DNA from: Tupaia tana
Lineage: Eukaryota > Chordata > Mammalia > Scandentia > Tupaiidae
DNA length: 64,000 bases
Reading direction: 5' to 3'
Assembly: GCA_026018925.1 (NCBI GenBank)
Contig: JAKSZU010000013.1
Span: 76,373,791 to 76,437,790 of the forward strand
The stretch's first letter is position 1, and each line of letters starts with the position of its first letter. Below are positions 51,546 through 60,500 of the stretch, in pieces. The notes beneath the pieces are model-generated. The model saw nothing but the letters and a program-made list of their open reading frames with translations. It did not search any database and was not told the DNA's origin. The position numbers and the translations under genes were made by a program.

Positions 51546-54500
51546 ATTTATTCACTTTTTTATTTATTCATTCATTTATTTTAATTTGACCAGAGAGAGA
51601 GAAAGAGAGAAGGAAATTGAGAAAGCAAGCCATCAGGTCTGGGACTTGAATTGTGGTCAGCCATGTGGGAGTGTCCAGCACCTTTACCACCATGCCACCT
51701 GCTGGTCCCTGGCTTTCTCCATTTTTTACTCTTAGCTTGTTTACCAGGTCTTTGTATATTCAAAGGGGACACTAGTTCTCCTCTTTACTTTTTATGAGAC
51801 TCTATTTTGTCCAATATATACAATGTGGCACTCATTCTCTGCTTGAAACTAGGAGCAGGCTGAGTTTCCCATTTGTGGAAACTAATTATTAAAGCTAGAA
51901 ACCTTCCAAGGAGTCATTTAGTTTTCTCATCTTCATTTTCTCTTACCCAAACTCACAGAAGCCAAATATTAGTTCCCAGTACATTTCTGTAGTAAGATTG
52001 TGGTTAGTTGTGTGATATGCAGCTCCCAATGCACAGCACTTAACCACTGTTCTACAAGGCCACATCTACATTTTCCTTTTTGTTTATTTTCTTCATAACC
52101 TCATTGTATCTACAAATTTTTTTGTGTTTCATCTTTATGTCACTCTATAAACATAGCTCTTTTGCTATATATTATAGGGCTTTATTCCTTTATGGCCACT
52201 AACTGATCAATTGTTTTTTTGTTCTTGAAGGTTTAGTAACATTCTCTTTCTTATTCTTGAGCCGCCTTCCTTCTGCCTGTCTGAAAAGAATAAGAACTTA
52301 GGGTGATTATAATAAAAACTTTGTTACCTTCCATCATTCCCAAGATATAGCATTCCTTTCTCTGTTTTGTGATGAGCCCTTCCTTGCTCTGGACTCTCTA
52401 CCTGATAAAACCAGGTCCTGCTTTCACTGTGTGGATACTATTCAGGTGTGCAGTTGTTCTTAAAATGTGTGTTCTCTAGTAAGTCTGTATTCAGAGCACT
52501 GCTTGTATCAGGATTCCTTTGTTAATATAAAGTATTCATTAAAAGTGTATTTACCTTTAAATTTTGTATACCTGCACTTGAATTTGGAGAGTTCCCTAGA
52601 TAGAATTTGGCTGTCAAATTTCTCATATACATTCATATTTGCTTGCTGAACTATCTTTGAAGGTAAATTACCTATTGCCAAAGTTGGTCAAGTGTTGTAC
52701 ATGCATAAAAGTTATCCTATTAAAAGCTAGGATTTTGACTAAAATCCCTGAATAGTCACCTGCTATAAGACACGGCCAGATCAAACAGCTTTCTTATCCA
52801 TTTTCTCTTGGAATCCAATTCTGTACCTGGCCCTCCACCTTAACCTCTTTGGCTATGAGATGAGGCATATAAAGAAAGAAGTATTATCTATCACCTTGAA
52901 CACATCTGGTCTTTTGATTTTCTCTCTCTTTCTCTTGACCTCACCCTGATATATTTAGACATTTAGCTGGTAATCAGAAGTCCATCTTACCCTATCAGTG
53001 AATAGAAAGTAAGTTTTATAAAAGATTACTTCATGGCAAAAGAGAATTTCCTGTTTGTGTTTGCTTTTCCAATTGTTTTGTGTTCTTATAATATGTGTTT
53101 TAGTTCTGTGTATCTTAAGTATCGCAATATGTTCTACAAAAGTATTGACCTTTGGATAGGAGTTAGAGGGGAACTGTCTGGTTCCCCCGAAAGATAGAGT
53201 AGGGTTTTGTAAACTATATTTGAAAAGGAGCAGATAGTAAATGTTTCTGGTTTTGTGAGCCACCATTTTTCTGTTGTAAGTAATTGATTTTGTTGTAGCA
53301 CAAGCAGCAATAGGTAATTTGTAAACGAGTAAACATGACCAGATTGACACATTGGCAGTAGTTGCCAACATCTGGGTTAGAGTAACAGATGACAAAATTA
53401 ACCTGCTGAGTTGTGTGTACATATATCAACAATTGATTCTTCTTAAAAAGTACTTATATTTTTCAAATACAGGTAAACAAGGACTTTGGGTCTATTTTTT
53501 CTACTCTTTTGCCGGGTGCTAATGCTATGCTTGCACCACCAGAAGGGCAAACTGTTTTGGATGGTCTGGAATTCAAGGTTGCTTTAGGAAATACCTGGAA
53601 AGAAAACCTAACAGAGCTTAGTGGTGGTCAGAGGTGAGTGATCTCAACAATATTATAATTCTCATTCTTCTTCCTTTTTTTTCTTAATCAAAATCCATCA
53701 TCTCATTACCTCCCAATTTTATTTCAGTTTTAATTTTCTTAGCTGCCTTAGTATATAGACATTCAAAAGCCTACTATGTAAAAATATAAGGTTTCACTTG
53801 TAGGCAGCAAAAGAGAAATAAAAATAAGCAACTAAAATACAAGATAAAATACTAGATCATTGTATTTTTTTCTATGCAAAAAATGCATCATGACTTTTCT
53901 GACAACTCATCATGTTAAAATCCACTATTTTGTGGGACCAGCAGTTAGCGTGATGGCTATGTCACTGGACTCCCACGTAGTTGACCACGGTTCGAGTCCC
54001 GGACCTGGTGGCTTAAACTCACGCCAGGCATGTGTGCGTGCGTGCCCAAGATCCCGAGAGGAGAATGGAGGAGAAGGGATTGCGGCGTGGCCATCCCCCC
54101 GGGGGGTGATTTCTCGCTTTCTGTCTGTCTCTGTCTGTCTGGCGAGCGCACATGCCCTATAGCGAAAACCTCTCAAAAAAAAAAAAAAAAATCCATTATT
54201 TTCAAACACCGAAAAGTGAGTAGTTACTTTAATTCCTGAAAGAGGAAACAAATGCTGAACTCTTTTTCACGCTGCCTTTCTTCTTAATGGCAATTGCTGG
54301 ACTTCAAATGCAGGGAAGAGAACCTAAGCAGAGCTCAGTAGTCTCGCTGATTTAAGGACATAGTAATTAAAAACTTGGGAGGCCCCAGAGAGGTGCACCT
54401 TAGCATTAGGTTGTACTGTCCCCAAAGGGAAGGCAATTCTAGACACTCCTAGGAAACTCAGTAACAGGCCTTGAAGGAATCAAAGCTGATCTGCATATTT

Positions 54501-57500
54501 TTTAATTATTTAGAACAAAGCCCAGTGCTCATTAACAAGACACAAAATTGGGACTCTAAATAATATAATTACATTGTCCAACATGTAATAAAAATTACAA
54601 GACAAAACTCAAGAAAATTGTCTCTACTAAGATGGTCTGGAATTCAGTTGATCAATCAGTAGAAACTGACCTTGAAATAACAGATGATAGAACTAGGAGA
54701 TAAGGAAGTTAAAGATTTACATCAACTATTTTCAAGAATAAAAAATTTCAAGTGGAATACATTCATAAGGCACATAACATTTCAGTCAGTGATGAACTAT
54801 ATATCTGATGGTTGGTTCTATGGATTACTATGGTAGCTAAAAAAAAAATCCCTATTTTGCTATTGACATAGCCTCATAACACAGTAAAATGCATTACATG
54901 TTTGTGATGATGCTGGTATAAACAAACCATGCCAGTTTTTTAAAAATATGTACAGTTAAGTACAGTACCTAATATTTGATAATGACAATAAATGTCTATG
55001 TAACTGGTTTATATACTTATTCTGTTATGCTTTTTATTATTATTTTAGAGTGTTTGTCTTATAAAGAAAAACGTTTACTGTAAAACAGTGTGCTGTATTG
55101 TGCTAGGAGAAACCATATGAATCTCATGTTTTTTGTATCTGTTGATTGCATTTTCTCATGTGTTTTATTTAGCTTTGTGTTGTTTTGTTCAGATGTTCCT
55201 TTCAAGTAGCAAGATGAAGAGATAGAAGACAATGATATTGATGGTTCTGATACTATTTAGGCATTGGCTAATGTGTGTGTTTGTATCTTACTTTTAACAA
55301 ACAAGTTCAAAAAGCAAAAATATAAACACAGAGAAAAGTTTATAGTATGTGACTATAGGGGCCAGAAAGTAACACAGCAGAAATGCAATGTTCTGTGAGA
55401 ATGGATCCATGTGAGAAGGTCTAGTGTTCACAATCCAAGACTTTTCTGTGCATACCAAATATGTAAACTCATCCAGGATCAACGCTGGTTCTGGTTGCGG
55501 GGGGGGGGGGGGGGGGGGGGTGAATCGTGGTATAGGACCCTGTTGGAGATGCTTGTCTGTCTGTTTGGTCCTCCTCTGTCAGCCTCTCTCTCTCAAAATA
55601 AATCAATAAGTAAAAAGTAAAGATACAAGGAAAGAATATTTTTCTACAGCTATACAATGTGTTTGTGTTGTAAGCTATTTTGACAAAAGACTCAAAAGTT
55701 TTTTTTAAAATGAGGGCAAGATGGTGGTGCAGCAGTAAAAGGCAATGTTCTTCAAGGCTGGCTCACAAGGAAAGGTTCTGTGTTCACATCTGGGTATCTC
55801 CCTGAGTGTGCTGGACATAGACATGATCATGATCTGGGGCTGGCTTCAGGCTGAGCAGATCATTGTATCAATACTCTGGGGGGGTGCTGTTTCTGTCTCA
55901 CTCATGGAAGAAATAAAAAGTTAAAAAGTTTGAAAATATAAAATATTACAGTAAGCTAAGGTTAGTATACAATATTTGTAAAGTGTGCAAGAAGTGAGCA
56001 GTAATATACTAAGCCTTCACTCACTACTCACTGATACCCTCTGCCTTGTAAACTCCTTTCATGGTGAGTGCCCTACATAGGTTTTTTTTTTTTTTTTTAT
56101 CTATATTTTATACCATGCTTTTATACTGTACCTTTTCTACATTTGAATATACAAATACATAATATATTGTAATTGCCTGTAGTATTCAAGCACCATAATG
56201 TGCTGTAAAGGTTTGTGGCCTATGAGCAATAGGCTATACTTTTTAACCTAAGCGTGTAGCATACTGTACCATATCGGTTTATGTAAGTAGTTCATGAATG
56301 TTCACAAAATGAAATTGCCTGGCAATACATTTCTCTGAACATGTCCCCATCATTAAGCAACATGACTATATACTTGAAATGGAAAATTCATTGCATGAGA
56401 TTAACAGGAGATTAGACACTGTAGGAAGGATGTGTAAACTTCAAGATACAGCACAACAATTTGTTCAAGCTAAACGGAGAGGTAAAACACTGAAATCAGA
56501 TAGCTTCAGAGTCCTATAGGAAACTTGCCTAACATACATATAATTAGAATTTCAAAAGGAGAGGAAGAGAGAATTAATTGAATAAATTGAATTATTGAAG
56601 AATTACTAGCCCCAATTTTCCAGATTTAATGAATTCTGTAAACCTATAGACTTGAGATTTGCGAATCCCAGGCAGGATAAATACCCACATATTCTCATAA
56701 AACATAGCAGACATGTCATATAAAATTGCTGAAAACTAATGATTAGGAGAAAAAAATCTTAAAGGCAACAGAGGAAAACAGGCAAAGAATGACTTTTACT
56801 TCTTGTCAAAAGCTAGGCAAGCCAGAAATCTGTAACACGAAGTACTGAAAGAAAAACATTTCAACCTAGAATTCTGTTAGACTGTCAGGAAACTCATAGT
56901 TTTCTGGTTTTCTATGCAAAAATGCATCATGACTTTTCCAACAACCCAATAAATACTTTTCAGACAAAAGTTAAGAGTTTGATTTAGCAGAACTGTACTA
57001 CAGGCAAAGGAATGTCTCAGGCAACAGGAAAATGATACCTGGTAATATAAAGTAATGAAGAATATTAGAAAAAGCATGTATCTGGGGTTTGGGAAAACTT
57101 CTCCAGGGATTTGGAAAATCAGCATACTGATAAAAACTTGAAAAGTCATGTGGCCGGGGAACCAGCAGTTGGCGTAATGGCTATGTCGCTGGACTCCCAC
57201 GTAGTCGACCGCGGTTCGCGTCCCGGACCCGGTGGCTTAGAACTCACGCCAGGCGCGTGTGCGTATGTGCCCAAGATCCCGAGAGGAGAATGGAGGAGAA
57301 GGGATTGCGGCGTGACCATCCCCCCTGGGGGGTGATTTCTCGCTTTCTATCTCTCTGTCTCTCTCTGTCTGTCTGGCGAGCGCACATGCCCTATAGCGAA
57401 AAAAACCTCTCCCAAAAACAAAAAAAAAAAAGTCATGTGGCCTAATTCATTGCCTACAGATAAATTAAAACCACCTGGGAGAAAATTGAAAATTGGTGAA

Positions 57501-60500
57501 TATTCATGATTGTAAATGTTTTTAGTTAGTATTTAGCTTTAATTTTTCTGCAGAATTCTTGAATTGTGTTTGTGTCCTATACCATCATATGACTTTTTTT
57601 ATATATAGAAAATACTGAGGCTCATTAATTTTTCTCATAAAACTCCTTTTTCATTTTTAGGAGTAGGAATTTATCTCTTCATATACTTCATGATTGACTT
57701 CGCAATTTCTAAAAGACAGCCCCTGCTGATTATTAATCAAAATTAAATTTCATAATTTAGATCCCGGTACCTTTAGTTAAATTTTAGCCAAAGCCCTCAA
57801 ATACATTTTGAGGAAAAATATAAAATGTATGCTTCTCTTCTGAGTTGTCATACAAATTACTTTCATTGTTAAGATACTATAAAATTATTTTTAGCTACGC
57901 CACTAAATTCTTTTTTCTTTTATCTTTATTTTTTTATTTTTTTTGAACGGGAGAGGTTTTTGCTATAGGGTCTGTACGCTCGTCAGAAAGACCGAGAGAG
58001 ACAGACAGAAAGTGAGAAATCACCCCCACCCCAGGTTGGGGATAGCCATGCCACAATCCCTTCTTCTCCATTCTCCTCTTGGGATCTTGGGCATGCACGC
58101 ACACGTGCCTGGCATGAGTTTAAGCCACCGGGTCTGGGACTTGAACCACGGTCGACTACATGGGAGTCAAGCAACATAGCCATTATGCCAACTGCTAGTC
58201 CTTATGCCATTAAATTCTTACTGTAAGTTTTCTTAATCTTCCTTTTTTTTTGGTTTTGTTTGTTTTGTTTTGTTTTGTTTTGTTTTGTTTTGTTTTGTTT
58301 TTGCCATAGGGCTTGTGCATTCATTGGACAGAGGCAGACAGAAAGTAAGAAAGCACTTCCCAAGCAGGATGGCCACAACAGGATTCCTTCTCTTCTGTTC
58401 TCCTCTTGGGATTTTTGGTGGGCATGTACATTTGCCTAGCGTGGTTTTCAAGCCCCCAGGTGTGGGACTCAAACCGTGGCCAGCCATGTGGGAATCCAGT
58501 GCCTTAACTACCATACCACCTTCTGGCCCTCTGAGTTTTTTCCTCCAGAAAGTTTAAAGATTAATGCCTTAAATACTTGGCACAGAGAAAGCCTGTGAAA
58601 AATAATTTTAGGTTATTCGAATGACCTCAGCCGACCTCTAAAGGTAAATATCGGTCTCACTATGCTTTTTTTTGTTGTTGTTTGTTTGTTTTCATGGTAT
58701 TATTCATTAATTTCTTTTGCTAGAAATAACTGTTCCCTTTCCTTCATTTACATGATTCTTAACCCCACTGGAATGCAGTAATCATTGTAGTGACTATTTA
58801 TACAAAATCTTCCAAAAGTTCATAGAAAGTCTGTATTATTTTAAAAAATGGCTGGGACCAGCAGATGGCATAATGGTTACCTATCTGGACTCCCACGGTT
58901 TGAGTCCTGGACCTGGAAGTTTAAAAAAATCACACTGGTTGCGTGTGCGTACATGCCGAAAATCCCAAGAGAAGAATAGAGAAGGGATTGTGGCTTGGCC
59001 ATTCCCCTGGGGGGGTGATTTCTCGCTTTCTGTCTCTCTGTTACTGTTTCTGTTTCTCCAGCAAGCGCATGTTCCTTATAGCAAAAATCTCTGTATAAAA
59101 AAACAAAGAGAGGGGCCAGAAAGTGGCATGGAGGTTAAGGGTGCCGGACTCCCACATGGCCGATTGCGGTTTGAGTCCCTGACCTGGAGACTTGCTTTCT
59201 CTCTCTCTCTCTCTCTCTCTCTCGCTCTTGCTCTTACTCTGTCCCTCTCTGGTCAAATTAAAATAAATAAAGTTAAATAAAATAATTCTTTAAAAAAAAT
59301 AAAGAGATAAAAAATAGTGCCTGGATTTCAGGTTTTTTTGGCACCAGTATTCATACTTCAATTCTATTTTTTCACAAACTTTTTGAAGCACCCCTATATT
59401 CTAGTACTGCATACCACAAGATATTTGAAGTTATACAAGAAATATGTTGCAAATGCAAATGTTAATTATTTTGCATTAAAGTCGATTTTTTTTGTTTGGG
59501 GTAGATTTTTGCCATAAGTGTGTGCATTCACCAGAGAGAAACAGTGAGAGGGAAAGTGAGACACCATTCCCCAGGGGAGATGGCTATGTAGGATCATTTC
59601 ACAGCATAATGAAAGTCATAGTCCTTTCTCTTTTGGGCATACATGCACATATACCAAATATGATTTTCAAGCTGCTGGTTCTGGAACTAGAACCACAGTC
59701 AACCCCATCAGAGTCCAGCACTTAAACCACTATGCCACCTGTTGTCCCCGAAAATAGACCTTTTTTTTTTTTTAATGAAGTATGTTTCTTAAGGAAAAAT
59801 ATTGTAAGAGTTATTATGACTATACTAGATTAGAACAAAAACAGCTGCAATTAAACAAGATAATGAGCTAGAAGAAAACTGAAAACTATAACTGCGGAAT
59901 ATGGAAGTATGCATGACTACAAATTTTAGATGAAGGTTGAACTTCTGACACTATGAAACCCTTTAGCATAATGGGCCATAAAACTATTAAAAGTAATTGG
60001 ATCCTGGGACCAACGGGTGTTATGATGATGGTTGGAGTGCTGGACTCCCACATGGGCAGCCATGGTTCAAGTCTCAGACCTGGAGGCTTGCTTTCTCACT
60101 TTCCTTCTCTCTCTCTCTCTGGTGAGCACATGCCTTATAGCAAATGAAGAAATAACAAAATTAAAAAATTATTTAAAAAAACCTAATTGGATCTTTTCTT
60201 AAGGACAAGTGCCAAATATAGTATGTCAGTATTAAACTTGTCTTACAAAAATAGTATGTTCATCTAGAGAGGAAAACTGGAACACTAAATTATACTTTTT
60301 AATATGACAAAATGTTGAAGTTTGAAACTTAAAGATTTTTGACTGTCTCACATAAACCTTGCTCTATTCATTGTAATAGTAGGATCACAGCTTTGCGCTA
60401 ATGTTTGGTGAAGAGTGATAAAAACAAATTTTTATGACTTTGCTTCCACCAACCTTTTTTTCTTAGGTCTTTAGTGGCTTTGTCATTAATATTGTCTATG

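Larger units (their letters stand above)
54780..56372 (+). mobile_element. Tigger-type (pogo) DNA transposon relic
   Basis: Three blocks in order match a Tigger element: 54780-55357, 55619-55716 and 55922-56372. The first holds the end of a transposase frame (translation [13 protein letters not shown], then a stop, 55219-55260). The last holds 'aggtttgtggcctatgagca ataggctata' and the terminal region ending near 56372 ('atgactata'). Two SINEs interrupt it. There is no intact transposase. Confidence 0.7.

Noticed and set aside
53134-53432. Overlapping minus-strand frames just before exon 23
   Set aside because: Low-complexity hydrophobic translations typical of AT-rich intron. Three frames are open at once.
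55499-55520. G20+ run as a sign of an assembly gap or join
   Set aside because: Sequence on both sides continues the same SINE, so a slippage-expanded run is the simpler reading. The exact length is uncertain.
57156-57230. Possible tRNA gene (A and B boxes present)
   Set aside because: The head belongs to a SINE, with a SINE body and tail following. It does not form a complete cloverleaf with acceptor stem.
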